A stretch of DNA of 64,000 nucleotides from Nocardioides sp. cx-173 (lineage in GTDB: Bacteria; Actinomycetota; Actinomycetes; Propionibacteriales; Nocardioidaceae): the NCBI RefSeq assembly GCF_021117365.1, contig NZ_CP088262.1, positions 868,001 to 932,000 of the forward strand. The letters run 5' to 3'. A program made the translations under genes and the position numbers. The notes below the pieces were generated by a model, which was not told where the DNA came from, did not search any database, and worked only from the letters and a program-made list of their open reading frames with translations. Of this stretch, positions 16,920-25,216 are shown piece by piece. Each line of letters opens with the position of its first letter. Position 1 is the first letter of the stretch.

Positions 16920-17900
16920 TCAGGCCGCCCGGCCGGTGGCGAACAGCAGCCTGCGGATCCTCAGGCCGACCTGCTCCGGCCTCGCGAGATCCGACCAGAT
17001 CAGGCGGATACAACGCCAGCCCGTCAGCTCGCAGATCTCCTGCTCGCGCAGCTTCTCGCGCACGACGGCGTCGGCTGCCGATTCCCCTTCGCGCAGCAGC
17101 CGCTGGTACTTGGCGAGGCCGTCGAACTCGAGGAAGACGCCGTACTCCGGCCACGCGAAGTCGACGCGCGCGATCACCCTCCCAGTCCGGTCTCGGACCT
17201 CGTACTGCGGGACTGGCATGGGCAGGTGCTGTCTCCAGAGGAGGAACAGGCAACGCACCTCGCCCACGGACTCGCACCGGCGATCGGCCAGACGCAACAA
17301 CAGGTCCGTGGTCAGGGTGTCGGGCCAGTGGTCCATGGCCGTCCCGCGGTCGGCCGAGAGCGCCCGGTAGCGCGCATCGACACGTTCCAAGGTGGTGAGC
17401 CGCTTGTGCAGGAAGTAGTTCCACGCGACCAGGCAGGGCTCGACCCCGACCATGGTCGTCAGCTCGACCATCACCCGCTCGGGGCTGCTCAGCAGGACGC
17501 CGTTTCGCTCGACGACGTCGCCGTCCAGCAGCCGCCCGCGATGTTGTCGCACTCCTGCCTCCCGACGTCCGGCCTTCGTGTCGGGGCGCGTCACCTGGAC
17601 CACGTCGAGAGGCATGCCCCAGGTAGGTGCCTCCCAGTCCGGGAGGGCGGAGACGTGGCTGATCACGAGGTCTGTCTTCGCCTGTCTGACGACCGCCCGC
17701 GCTAGCACCGCGTGTCGAGAGTCCGCGTCGAGCAGGTCCCAGGCCCCGGCGTCGAGGTAGGCCCCGCGCCGGACCTTGACCAGCGTGCCGTTGCGCACGA
17801 GCCGAGCGATGGCCCGGTCGTTGAGACCCTGCTGCTCGAGCAGCTCCTTGCGCAGGTGGATGCGAGACAGGCGCGGGTGGTCGGGTGGCAGCTCCTTCAT
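16920..17900 (-). CDS. AbiEi-type winged-helix protein with DUF559/PD-(D/E)XK-like nuclease end
   Basis: 326 residues. Residues ~10-55 (ELLEQQGLNDRAIARLVRNG, VKVRRGAYL) form the winged helix of type IV antitoxin AbiEi domain proteins. The middle part has ISHVSALPDW and the SSPERVMVELT block usual in this group. The end (~235-320) looks like a DUF559/Vsr-type nuclease: RVDFAWPEYGVFLEFDG, then K, and GWRCIRLIWSDL; D, E and K of VDF...EFDG..K would bind metal. I see no AbiEii toxin, so a classical toxin-antitoxin role is doubtful. ATG at 17900; inverted palindromic repeats lie on both sides. It may be an orphan, a defence gene or a selfish nuclease. Confidence 0.75.
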   Translation of the reverse strand: MKELPPDHPRLSRIHLRKELLEQQGLNDRAIARLVRNGTLVKVRRGAYLDAGAWDLLDADSRHAVLARAVVRQAKTDLVISHVSALPDWEAPTWGMPLDVVQVTRPDTKAGRREAGVRQHRGRLLDGDVVERNGVLLSSPERVMVELTTMVGVEPCLVAWNYFLHKRLTTLERVDARYRALSADRGTAMDHWPDTLTTDLLLRLADRRCESVGEVRCLFLLWRQHLPMPVPQYEVRDRTGRVIARVDFAWPEYGVFLEFDGLAKYQRLLREGESAADAVVREKLREQEICELTGWRCIRLIWSDLARPEQVGLRIRRLLFATGRAA

Positions 17901-17970
17901 ACCAAGACGATTCCGCGACCGAAGGCTCTCCACGCCTACGATCTCGAGGCTGTGGATAGGCGCCTCGCCT

Positions 17971-18058
17971 CGCCGTACTTCGCGCGCGTGTCGGGCACTT
18001 GTCAGGGGTTGCAACCCCTGACAAGTGCAGGGATACCCGGCTGACCGGGTATCCATCC
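17971..18058 (-). repeat. Right inverted repeat with two palindromes
   Basis: Mirror copy of the repeat at 16831-16918. The 34-bp palindrome at 17995-18028 is perfect; the 24-bp palindrome at 18031-18054 follows. Relative to the left copy, two base pairs near the outer end of the 34-bp stem have changed on both arms (G-C to A-T and T-A to G-C), so pairing was kept while sequence changed. It lies between the start of the AbiEi/DUF559 gene and the stop of the importer permease. Confidence 0.85.
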
Positions 18059-18073
18059 CGCGGCCAACGCCGG

Positions 18074-18868
18074 CTACGACCGCCCCAGGTCGGCACCGAA
18101 GCGGGCGAGGACGAGCCGCTCGCAGGACTGTGCGAGCAGGTAGAGCACGACCGAGGCGAGGGTGACGACGACGACGAGCGACCAGAGCTGGTCGTAGCGG
18201 TACAGCGCGAGGGCCTGGTTGACGGCCTTGCCGACGCTGTCGGTGGTGGTGAAGTACTCCGCGATGAGCGCCCCGGTGATGGCGCCGGGCACGGAGATCC
18301 GGATCGCGGCGAAGATCGACGGCAGCGCGGTGGGGTAGGCGACGCGGAGCAGCACGTCCCACGACGAGCCGCCGTAGACGTGGACGACGTCGCGCATCTG
18401 CGGGGTGACCGACCGCAGCCCGAACGCGATGGTCACCAGGGCCGGGAAGAGTACGACGATCCCGCTCATCACGGCCACGCAGAGCAGGCCGTTGCCGAAG
18501 ATCAGCGTGATGATCGGCGCGAGCGCCACGAGCGGCACCGTGCGCACGAGCATCGCGACCGGCAGGGTGGCGGCCTCGACGCCCTTCGACAGCACCATGC
18601 CGGTGGCCAGCGCGGTCGCGGCCAGGAGGCCGGCGACGAAGCCGATCCCGGCGTCGAGCAGGGTCTGCCACAGCGGCCCCAGGACGCCGGCCCGGTTCTC
18701 CGCGGCCTCCGGCTCGGTGAACAGGTAGTCGAAGATCTCCCGCGGCTGCCGGACGACCAGCGGCGACACGTCGGCGAGCCGCAGCAGCAGCACCCACAGC
18801 CCGACGACCACCACGACCACGAACGCGAGGTTCAGCAGGGGCCGACCCAGGGCCCGTACGACGCTCAT
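18074..18868 (-). CDS. ABC transporter permease (SsuC/TauC type), second permease of the purine-cluster importer
   Basis: 264 residues with about six membrane helices and the inner-membrane permease loop for ATPase contact (MRDVVHVYGGSSWDVLLRVAYPTALPSIFAAIRIS). It belongs to the nitrate/sulfonate/taurine/NMT1-type importers. ATG at 18868 overlaps the stop of the first permease by 4 bp (ATGA), so the two are translated together as a heterodimeric channel. Last gene of the importer operon; the right inverted repeat follows its stop and may terminate it. Confidence 0.9.
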   Translation of the reverse strand: MSVVRALGRPLLNLAFVVVVVVGLWVLLLRLADVSPLVVRQPREIFDYLFTEPEAAENRAGVLGPLWQTLLDAGIGFVAGLLAATALATGMVLSKGVEAATLPVAMLVRTVPLVALAPIITLIFGNGLLCVAVMSGIVVLFPALVTIAFGLRSVTPQMRDVVHVYGGSSWDVLLRVAYPTALPSIFAAIRISVPGAITGALIAEYFTTTDSVGKAVNQALALYRYDQLWSLVVVVTLASVVLYLLAQSCERLVLARFGADLGRS

Positions 18869-19647
18869 CGCGCCACGCCCTTGGACCACGGCGCGACCCA
18901 GCGCCCGACCAGCCCGATCAGCGCGTAGGCCAGGCCGGACACGATCGCGCAGCCGATGCCCAGGGACCAGGCCAGCGCGGTCTCGCGGTTGTTCTGGCTG
19001 AGGATCAGGGACGGGCCGACGCCGATCTCCAGGTGGCGGTCGAAGTACTCGCCGAGCAGCGCCCCCAGGTACGCCGCCGGCGCGGCGATCTGCAGCGTGG
19101 TGAACAGCGCGGGGAGCGCCGAGACCAGCCGCACCCGCCCGAACTGCTGCACCTTGCCGCCGCCGTAGACCGAGACGACGTCGAGCGTCGTCGGGTCCGC
19201 GGAGCGGAAGCCCAGCACCGCCCCTACGACGGTCGTGAAGAACACCGAGATCGCGGCCAGGTCGACGGCGGTCTGCGACAGCCCACCCTTCTCGGGGATG
19301 TCGTGGATGATGATCAGGATGGGTGCGAGCACCACGATCGGCAGGCAGTAGGTGACCACCGCGAACTGCATGATCACCGGCTCCAGCCGGGGCACCAGCA
19401 GCACCAGCATCGCGAGCACCAGCGCGACCCCGACGCCGACGACGTAGCCCTGCCCGGCCTCCTGGAGCGTGACCGAGAAGATCCGCCAGTAGTAGTCGGG
19501 GCCGCGCTCGGTGAACACGTCGAGCACAGCGGGCGGGGTCGGGACGTTGTTGTCCCTCAGGAACGTCGCGGCGGACAGCCACCACACGCCGACCGAGACG
19601 GCGGCACCCGTCGCGCCCATCGCGAGCGTCCGCGCGCGCTCACCCAT
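18865..19647 (-). CDS. ABC transporter permease, first permease of the purine-cluster importer
   Basis: 260 residues, about six membrane helices and the coupling loop [40 protein letters not shown]. Paralogue of the next permease. The start at 19647 lies inside the end of the ATPase gene (8-bp overlap), showing tight translational coupling. Two different permeases, an ATPase and a lipoprotein make a complete importer. Substrate not determined by sequence; the shared operator with purine-degradation genes suggests a purine, urate, allantoin or related ureide. Confidence 0.9.
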   Translation of the reverse strand: MGERARTLAMGATGAAVSVGVWWLSAATFLRDNNVPTPPAVLDVFTERGPDYYWRIFSVTLQEAGQGYVVGVGVALVLAMLVLLVPRLEPVIMQFAVVTYCLPIVVLAPILIIIHDIPEKGGLSQTAVDLAAISVFFTTVVGAVLGFRSADPTTLDVVSVYGGGKVQQFGRVRLVSALPALFTTLQIAAPAAYLGALLGEYFDRHLEIGVGPSLILSQNNRETALAWSLGIGCAIVSGLAYALIGLVGRWVAPWSKGVAR

Positions 19648-20458
19648 CCGAGCCGCTCCCGAAGAGGAGCTCCGAGGCGTGGTCGTGCAGCGCGTGGAAC
19701 TCCGGGGTCCGCATCATCTCCGGCGTACGCGGCCGCGGCAGGTCCACGTCGATGACCTCCTTGACCCGCCCGGGTCGCGGACTCATCACCGCGACGTGGT
19801 CGGAGAGGAAGATCGCCTCGGAGATGCCGTGGGTGACCATCAGCGTGGTGGCCGGCTTCTCGGTCCAGATCCGCAGCAGCTCGAGGTTGAGCCGCTGGCG
19901 GGTCATGTCGTCGAGCGCGCCGAAGGGCTCGTCGAGCAGCAACACCGACGGCTTGACCACCAGCGAGCGCGCGATGGAGACCCGCTGCCGCATGCCGCCG
20001 GAGAGCTGCGCCGGCTTGGCCTTCTCGAAGCCCTGCAGGCCCACCAGCTCAATCAGCTCGCGCACCAGGGCCTCGTCCGGCTTGGTGCCCGACACCTGGA
20101 ACGGCAGCCGGATGTTGGACTCGACCGAGCGCCACGGCAGCAGGGCCGAGTCCTGGAAGGCGATCCCGAGCCGGTGGTCGCGGCGCAGCTCGGCGGGGGT
20201 CTTGCCGTCGACCAGCGCGGTGCCGCTGGTGGCCTGCTCCAGCCCGGCCAGGACCCGCAGGATCGTCGACTTGCCGCAGCCCGAGGGCCCCAGCAGCGAG
20301 AGGAACGTGCCCTTCTCGGTGTGCAGCGTGGCGTCGGAGAGGGCCACGACCTCGCCGCGGCCGACGGAGAAGGTCTTGTTGAGGTCCTGGACGTGCAGGC
20401 CGGTGCCGGCGAGCCCCCCGGTGGGGGACTCGCCGACCGGCGTCCTCGTGGTGCTCAC
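19640..20458 (-). CDS. ABC transporter ATP-binding protein of the purine-cluster importer
   Basis: 272 residues with Walker [11 protein letters not shown]-loop [11 protein letters not shown], signature LSGGMRQR, Walker [12 protein letters not shown] and the switch His in VTHGISEA. Typical of SsuB/TauB/ThiZ-type import ATPases, which couple ATP hydrolysis to uptake through the two permeases. The N-terminal ~28 residues ([20 protein letters not shown]) are an unusual extra piece before the domain. It starts 57 bp after the binding-protein stop; that gap holds three 11-bp-spaced direct repeats. Second gene of the operon. Confidence 0.93.
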   Translation of the reverse strand: MSTTRTPVGESPTGGLAGTGLHVQDLNKTFSVGRGEVVALSDATLHTEKGTFLSLLGPSGCGKSTILRVLAGLEQATSGTALVDGKTPAELRRDHRLGIAFQDSALLPWRSVESNIRLPFQVSGTKPDEALVRELIELVGLQGFEKAKPAQLSGGMRQRVSIARSLVVKPSVLLLDEPFGALDDMTRQRLNLELLRIWTEKPATTLMVTHGISEAIFLSDHVAVMSPRPGRVKEVIDVDLPRPRTPEMMRTPEFHALHDHASELLFGSGSDG

Positions 20459-20469
20459 ATGCCGCCTTC

Positions 20470-20499
20470 GGTCACGGTTCGGTCACGGACGGGTCACGG
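20470..20499. repeat. Three direct repeats GGTCACGG at exact 11-bp spacing
   Basis: GGTCACGG occurs at 20470-20477, 20481-20488 and 20492-20499, so the copies lie on nearly the same face of the helix. They fill the 57-bp gap between the binding-protein stop and the ATPase start. They could be an operator array or simply a small tandem repeat; no protein for them is evident. Confidence 0.6.
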
Positions 20500-20515
20500 T
20501 TCGACACGTACGGCC

Positions 20516-21589
20516 TCACTCGACGAGCTCCGGGTTCTCCTCCAGCACCTCGGCGAGGAGGCTGGTGTCGAAGAGGTCCTCGGCGGTGACGTCGATCTCG
20601 GCGGCCTCGAGCGAGGCCAGGTTGGCCTCGATCATCTCGTCGCTGATCGTGAACAGCCCGTTGGCGGCGGTCTCGTCGGTGTTGACCAGCAGCTCGCACT
20701 GCTGGTCGGCCTGGGCGATCTCCTTCTCCATCTCCAGGGGCGGGTCGATGTCGGCGCCGTACTTCTCGACGGCCAGCTTGGCGCCCAGCTCGGTGTCGGC
20801 GCAGGCGTCCTTCCAGCCCTTGATCTCGGCCTCCAGGAAGCCCTTCACGACGTCGGGCTTGCTCTCGATCATCTCGTCGGTGGTGATGACGCTCTCCGCC
20901 ACGAACGGCAGGCCGTTGTCGGCGAAGGTGAGGTCGACGGTGTCGAAGCCGTGGCCGGCGACGAGCAGGGACTCGTTGGTGACGTAGGCGACCAGGCCGT
21001 CGATCTGGCCGTCCTCGAGGGGTGCGATGTCGAAGCCGTTGGGGACGATCTCGACGTCGTCGGGGTCGATGTCGTTGGCGGCGAGCAGCGCGTTGAACAG
21101 GCTGAGGTTCGGGTCCTGGACGCCGATCTTCTTGCCCACCAGGTCCTGCGGCGTCTGGATGTTGCCGCCGTCGGCCAGCGACAGGATGGAGAACGGGTTC
21201 TTCTGGAACGTCGTCCCGACGATCTTCAGCGGGAAGTCGGAGTTGGCGATGGCCGCCGCGGTCGAGATCGCGTTGCTGAGGCCGAAGTCGGCCTTGCCCG
21301 TGGCGACGAGCTCCTCGGTGCCGACCGGGCCCGCCAGCAGCTCGACGCCGTCGAAGCCGGCCTCGGTGTAGTAGCCCTTGTCGTCGGCGATGAACTCGCC
21401 GGCGAACTCGGCGTTCTTGATCCAGGAGAGCTGGACGGTGATGTCGCCCAGGCCGTCGCCGGAGCCGCCCCCGGAACCATCGTCGGCCTTCTCGTCGTCG
21501 GAGCCGCACGCGGCGAGGGCGAGGACCGCGGCCGCGGCCACCGCGCCGAGGCGGAGAGCGCGGGTGCGCGCGAAGGACGGCTGGGTCAT
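20516..21589 (-). CDS. ABC transporter substrate-binding lipoprotein (NMT1/THI5-like)
   Basis: 357 residues. A signal peptide with lipobox LALAAC (Cys at ~26) is followed by an acidic linker and an NMT1/THI5-like periplasmic-binding fold: VQLSWIKNAEFAGEFIADDKGYYTEAGFDGVEL and LVGKKIGVQDPNLSLFNALL. Relatives bind pyrimidine thiamine precursors, sulfonates or nitrate; here the purine operator upstream argues for a purine-pathway compound. ATG at 21589 preceded by AGGAG five bases upstream, so this mRNA has a leader. First gene of the importer operon. Confidence 0.88.
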   Translation of the reverse strand: MTQPSFARTRALRLGAVAAAAVLALAACGSDDEKADDGSGGGSGDGLGDITVQLSWIKNAEFAGEFIADDKGYYTEAGFDGVELLAGPVGTEELVATGKADFGLSNAISTAAAIANSDFPLKIVGTTFQKNPFSILSLADGGNIQTPQDLVGKKIGVQDPNLSLFNALLAANDIDPDDVEIVPNGFDIAPLEDGQIDGLVAYVTNESLLVAGHGFDTVDLTFADNGLPFVAESVITTDEMIESKPDVVKGFLEAEIKGWKDACADTELGAKLAVEKYGADIDPPLEMEKEIAQADQQCELLVNTDETAANGLFTISDEMIEANLASLEAAEIDVTAEDLFDTSLLAEVLEENPELVE

Positions 21590-21703
21590 GTGGGCTCCTG
21601 GTGGTCGCATGCGTGTGTCGCCGCCGGTCGCGGCTCCCCCTGACGCACCCGCACCGTAGGAAGGCCGGGTTTCACCGCTCGGCCCGCGACGTTTCGCCGG
21701 TGT

Positions 21704-21717
21704 AAAACGTCCGTTTC
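21704..21717. promoter_or_regulatory. Purine-regulon operator, importer copy
   Basis: AAAACGTCCGTTTC, one mismatch from GAAACGTCCGTTTC, a near-perfect palindrome (GAAACG-TC-CGTTTC). It lies 115 bp upstream of the binding-protein gene, in the gap after the xanthine dehydrogenase stop. A partial second site (GACGTTTCGC, 21689-21698) is next to it. A -10 candidate, TACGGT, is at 21653-21658. Confidence 0.65.
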
Positions 21718-21751
21718 AGTCCCGCCGGTCCAGACCGACGGCGTCGCGCGC

Positions 21752-24412
21752 TCATGGGCTCTCCTCCGTGCGGTGGCTGGGGTGTGCGTGGTGGGCCAGG
21801 CGCCAGATCCGGTCGCGGCTCATCGGCAGCGCGTGGGGACGCACGCCCACCGCGTCGCGCACGGCGTTGGCGATGGCCGGCGCGACCGGGTTGTACGGCG
21901 CCTCGCTCATCGACTTCGCGCCGTGGGGCCCGAGGGTGTCGTAGGTGTCGGCGAAGAGCACCTTGGTCGGTGGCACGTCGGCCATCTGCGGCACCCGGTA
22001 GCTGCGCAGGGTCCGCGTGGCGACGCGGCCGTGGTCGAGGAGCAGCTCCTCGTAGAGCGCGCTGCCGATGGCCTGGGCCACGCCGCCCTCGACCTGCCCG
22101 CGCAGCTGCTCGGGGTTGATCACGACACCGGCGTCCACGGCCTGCACCGACCCCAGGATCCGCACCTCGCCGGTCTCGGGGCGGACCGCGACCCGGACGC
22201 CGTGCACGTTGAAGGCGACCGAGCGCGGGTCGCCGTGGTGGGCCGCTCGCCCGGTCACCGATCCCTGGGCTCCCGCCTCCAGGCGCCGGCGCAGGTCGCG
22301 GGCGGCGTCGAGGACCGCCATGCCGGCGACGACCGAGCCGGTGGAGCCGTAGGCGCCGGAGTCGTAGGTGGTGGCGTCGGTGTCCGAGGACGTCAGCCGT
22401 ACGGCGGCCGGGTCGACGCCGAGCTCGTGGGCGACCAGCTGCACGTGGACCGTGGCGGTGCCGTTGCCGAACTCCGCGGATCCGACGAACACCTCGACGG
22501 TGCCGTCGGCGTGCCGGGTCACGGCGGCCTCGGCGTGGTGCCCGCGCGGGGGGATGGTCGCGATCATGGCGGCCGCCAGGCCGCTGCCCACCGCCCAGCC
22601 GGGTCCGGGGGCGGGCGTCGTGTCGGCGGCAAGCTCGGCCTCGACCAGGTCGAGGCACTGGTCCAGCCCGTAGCTGCCGAAGACCAGGTCGTCGTGCGGC
22701 GGCCCGGTGACCACGAACCCGTCGCCGGGCACCACGACGTTGCGGCGGCGCACCTCGGCGGGCGTCAGCCCGCACTCGCGCGCGAGGTCGTCGAGGGCCG
22801 ACTCGATCGCGAAGATGACCTGCCCCAGCCCATAGCCGCGGAAGGCGCCCGACGGCACCTGGTGGGTGTAGACGGCCTCGGCGTCGACCCGCTTGTTGGC
22901 GCAGCGGTAGAGCGCGACGGACTCGTTGGTCCCGTGGAACATCACGCCCGGCGCGTGGTTGCCGTAGGCGCCGGTGTCGGTGAGCACGTCGACCTTCATC
23001 GCGGTGAGCACCCCGTCGGCGTCCGCGCCGAGCTCGACGCCGACCCGCATCGGGTGCCGGCACGGGGTGTGGGCCAGCTGCTCCTCGCGGGTCAGCTCGA
23101 GCTGGACCGGTCGGCCGAGCCGCAGCACCGCCAGGGCGACGACGTCCTCGACGAGCAGCTCCTGCTTGCCGCCGAAGCCGCCACCGACCCGGGCCGCCAG
23201 CACCCGCACGCGGGCCGGGTCCAGGCCCAGCACGCGGGCCAGCTCGTCGCGGACCAGGAACGGCACCTGGGTGCTGGTGCGCACGACCAGCCGGCCCGCG
23301 TCGTCCAGCCACCCGCGGGCGCCGTGGGTCTCGAGGAAGGCGTGGCTGACCCGGCCCGTGGTCCAGGTGCCGGACACCGTGACGGCCGCCCGCTCGAGCC
23401 CGGCGGCGACGTCGCCCACCTCGCCGTGCAGCTGCGCGACGACGTTGCGGCCGGGGTCGTCGATGCGGCACTGCTCGGCCCGGCCGACCTTGTCGCCGTG
23501 CACCAGCGGGGCGCCCGGCTGCCGGGCGGCCTCGGGGTCGAGGACCGCCGGCCGGACGTCGTAGGCTACGCGGACCAGCCGGCAGGCCGCCTCCGCCACG
23601 GCGACGCTGTCGGCGACGACCACCGCGACGCGCTGGCCGGCGAAGCGGACCACCCGGTCCAGGAGCCGGGTGTCGTCGGGGTCGTCCAGGCGGCTCTCGT
23701 GCCGGCCGGTCGAGTACAGGACGTCGGGGGAGTCGCGGTGGGTGAGCACGAGGTGCACTCCGGGCAGTGCCTCGGCCGCGGCGGTGTCGATGTCGAGGAC
23801 GAGCGCGTGCGGGTGCGGGCTGGTCACCAGCCGGGCGTGCAGGACCCCGTCGGCCGGCAGGTCGAGGGTGAACGGCTCGGTGCCCCGCACGACGCGGTCG
23901 CCGGCCGGCGCGCCGGCGGAGCGGCCGAAGCCGGCCTGGGGATCGCGGTTGGTCGTGCCGGACAGGGCGTCCCGGATCGAGCGGTAGCCGGTGCAGCGGC
24001 ACAGGTTGCCCTTGAACAGCCGGGCCAGCGCGTGCCCGTCCCCGTCGTCGGCCGGGTCGGGGTGCACGTGGCCCTCGGCGTCGGCCAGGGCGGCCGCGGT
24101 GACCACCTGACCCGGGGTGCAGAAGCCGCACTGGAACGCGCAGGCCTCGCGGAACGCGCGCTGCACCGGGTGCGGCCGCTCCGGGGTGCCCAGCCCGGCG
24201 GCGGTGGTGATCTCGGCGCCCTCGGCCCGCACCGCCGGGAACACGCAGGAGTGACGCGCCTCGCCGTCGACGAGGACCGCGCAGGCGCCGCAGTCTCCCG
24301 CGTCGCAGCCGCGCTTGACGTCGAGGTGCCCGGCCTCGCGCAGGAACGTGCGCAGGCACTGGCCCGGCGCGGGCGGCCCCGGCACGTCGACGCCGTTGAC
24401 CCGCAGGCTCAC
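21752..24412 (-). CDS. Xanthine dehydrogenase, fused [2Fe-2S] and molybdopterin subunits
   Basis: 886 residues. Residues ~1-155 carry two [2Fe-2S] clusters (Cys at ~36, 41, 44, 56 and ~95, 98, 138, 140; motifs GCDAGDCGAC, CGFCTPG, CRCTGY). From ~165 onward is the molybdenum-cofactor domain with GGGFGGKQ, the catalytic-site Arg in SGAFRGYG and a late Glu in GSALYEELL. It oxidises hypoxanthine and xanthine to urate with the FAD protein coded just upstream. Fusion of iron-sulfur and Mo parts, with FAD separate, differs from the common XdhA/XdhB split. GTG at 24412 overlaps the FAD gene stop by 4 bp. Last gene of its operon. Confidence 0.92.
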   Translation of the reverse strand: MSLRVNGVDVPGPPAPGQCLRTFLREAGHLDVKRGCDAGDCGACAVLVDGEARHSCVFPAVRAEGAEITTAAGLGTPERPHPVQRAFREACAFQCGFCTPGQVVTAAALADAEGHVHPDPADDGDGHALARLFKGNLCRCTGYRSIRDALSGTTNRDPQAGFGRSAGAPAGDRVVRGTEPFTLDLPADGVLHARLVTSPHPHALVLDIDTAAAEALPGVHLVLTHRDSPDVLYSTGRHESRLDDPDDTRLLDRVVRFAGQRVAVVVADSVAVAEAACRLVRVAYDVRPAVLDPEAARQPGAPLVHGDKVGRAEQCRIDDPGRNVVAQLHGEVGDVAAGLERAAVTVSGTWTTGRVSHAFLETHGARGWLDDAGRLVVRTSTQVPFLVRDELARVLGLDPARVRVLAARVGGGFGGKQELLVEDVVALAVLRLGRPVQLELTREEQLAHTPCRHPMRVGVELGADADGVLTAMKVDVLTDTGAYGNHAPGVMFHGTNESVALYRCANKRVDAEAVYTHQVPSGAFRGYGLGQVIFAIESALDDLARECGLTPAEVRRRNVVVPGDGFVVTGPPHDDLVFGSYGLDQCLDLVEAELAADTTPAPGPGWAVGSGLAAAMIATIPPRGHHAEAAVTRHADGTVEVFVGSAEFGNGTATVHVQLVAHELGVDPAAVRLTSSDTDATTYDSGAYGSTGSVVAGMAVLDAARDLRRRLEAGAQGSVTGRAAHHGDPRSVAFNVHGVRVAVRPETGEVRILGSVQAVDAGVVINPEQLRGQVEGGVAQAIGSALYEELLLDHGRVATRTLRSYRVPQMADVPPTKVLFADTYDTLGPHGAKSMSEAPYNPVAPAIANAVRDAVGVRPHALPMSRDRIWRLAHHAHPSHRTEESP

Positions 24413-25215
24413 GCCGTGACTCCGGCGAGCTCGTCGCAGACCTCGCGGGCCAGCGTGCGGGTGACGGCCTCGCGCCAGTCCGGCGCTCCGTGCGGGTCGT
24501 CGTACCAGCCGTCGACGCCGTCCAGGGCGCCGTCGAGCTCCTGGGTGCCCGGGACGCCGGCGAAGCGCAGCACGACGGGGCGCGGCGTCGCCGCGGTCAC
24601 GGTGAGGCTCACGTGGCTGTCCTCGTCGAGGCGGCCGATCACGACCGACGCCGAGCGGCCCAGCGTGTTGAGCGAGGTACGGCGGAAGGCCGTGCGCGCG
24701 GCGAGGGAGGCGGCCGGGAGGTCGACGGCTCGCAGGACCTCACCGGGGGCGAGGCTGGTGCGACCGGGCCCCCGGACCAGGCCGGCGACGGCCTCACGGC
24801 GCTCGCCGCCGCCGGGTGTCCACACCACGGCCTCGGCGTCGAGCGCCGCCGCGACCGAGATGACCGCACCGGCGGGCAGGGCCAGGGCGAGGTTGCCCCC
24901 GACGGTGGCCATCGCCTGGATCTTGAACGACATGGCGAGCGCGTCGGCGGCTTCGCGCAGCAGCCGGGCGATGCCGGGTGGGACCGGCGCCCGCTGCAGC
25001 CGCTCGATGGTGCAGGTCGCCGCGACCCGCAGGCCGCCGTCGCCCGGCTCCCAGTCGGGCCAGCCCATCGCGGTCAGGTCGACCAGCCCGGTGAGGTGCG
25101 GCTGCGGCTCGGAGAAGAGCCAGCTGCCGCCGGCGAGCAGCGCCTCGCCCGGTCCGAGCGCGAGGTCCGCGCGCTCCCGGGCCGGGCGGAAGCGGGTGAC
25201 GGTCGACAGGTCCAC
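24409..25215 (-). CDS. Xanthine dehydrogenase FAD-binding subunit (CoxM-like)
   Basis: 268 residues of the molybdopterin dehydrogenase FAD domain: LLAGGSWLFSEPQPHLTGLVDL replaces the usual AGGT loop, and SFKIQAMATVGGNLALALPAG is the second FAD loop. It passes electrons from the iron-sulfur clusters to NAD or another acceptor. The frame is open to 25290, but GTG at 25215 begins 1 bp after the regulator stop and gives the family's normal N-terminus (DLSTVTRFRPA). 4-bp overlap with the next gene, so both subunits are coupled. Confidence 0.88.
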   Translation of the reverse strand: MDLSTVTRFRPARERADLALGPGEALLAGGSWLFSEPQPHLTGLVDLTAMGWPDWEPGDGGLRVAATCTIERLQRAPVPPGIARLLREAADALAMSFKIQAMATVGGNLALALPAGAVISVAAALDAEAVVWTPGGGERREAVAGLVRGPGRTSLAPGEVLRAVDLPAASLAARTAFRRTSLNTLGRSASVVIGRLDEDSHVSLTVTAATPRPVVLRFAGVPGTQELDGALDGVDGWYDDPHGAPDWREAVTRTLAREVCDELAGVTA

Positions 25216-25216
25216 G

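Larger units (their letters stand above)
16831..18058. mobile_element. Candidate element: AbiEi/DUF559-type gene between 88-bp inverted repeats
   Basis: A 1,228-bp unit bounded by two 88-bp copies in inverted orientation (16831-16918 and 17971-18058). By my hand alignment they are 74/88 identical with no gap. The only gene inside, on the minus strand, ends 1 bp inside the left copy. No transposase is present and I see no target-site duplication. The unit lies between the end of vanW and the purine importer. The mobile-element call is inference from the structure; the alternative is a resident gene flanked by two REP-like terminators. Confidence 0.5.

Noticed and set aside
16920..17900. AbiE toxin-antitoxin pair
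   Set aside because: Only the AbiEi-like winged helix is present; no AbiEii nucleotidyltransferase follows, and the C-terminus is nuclease-like.
18074..21589. Importer as a thiamine-precursor (ThiXYZ) system
   Set aside because: The NMT1/THI5-like fold is shared by many importers; no thiamine gene or TPP riboswitch is near, and a purine-regulon operator lies upstream.
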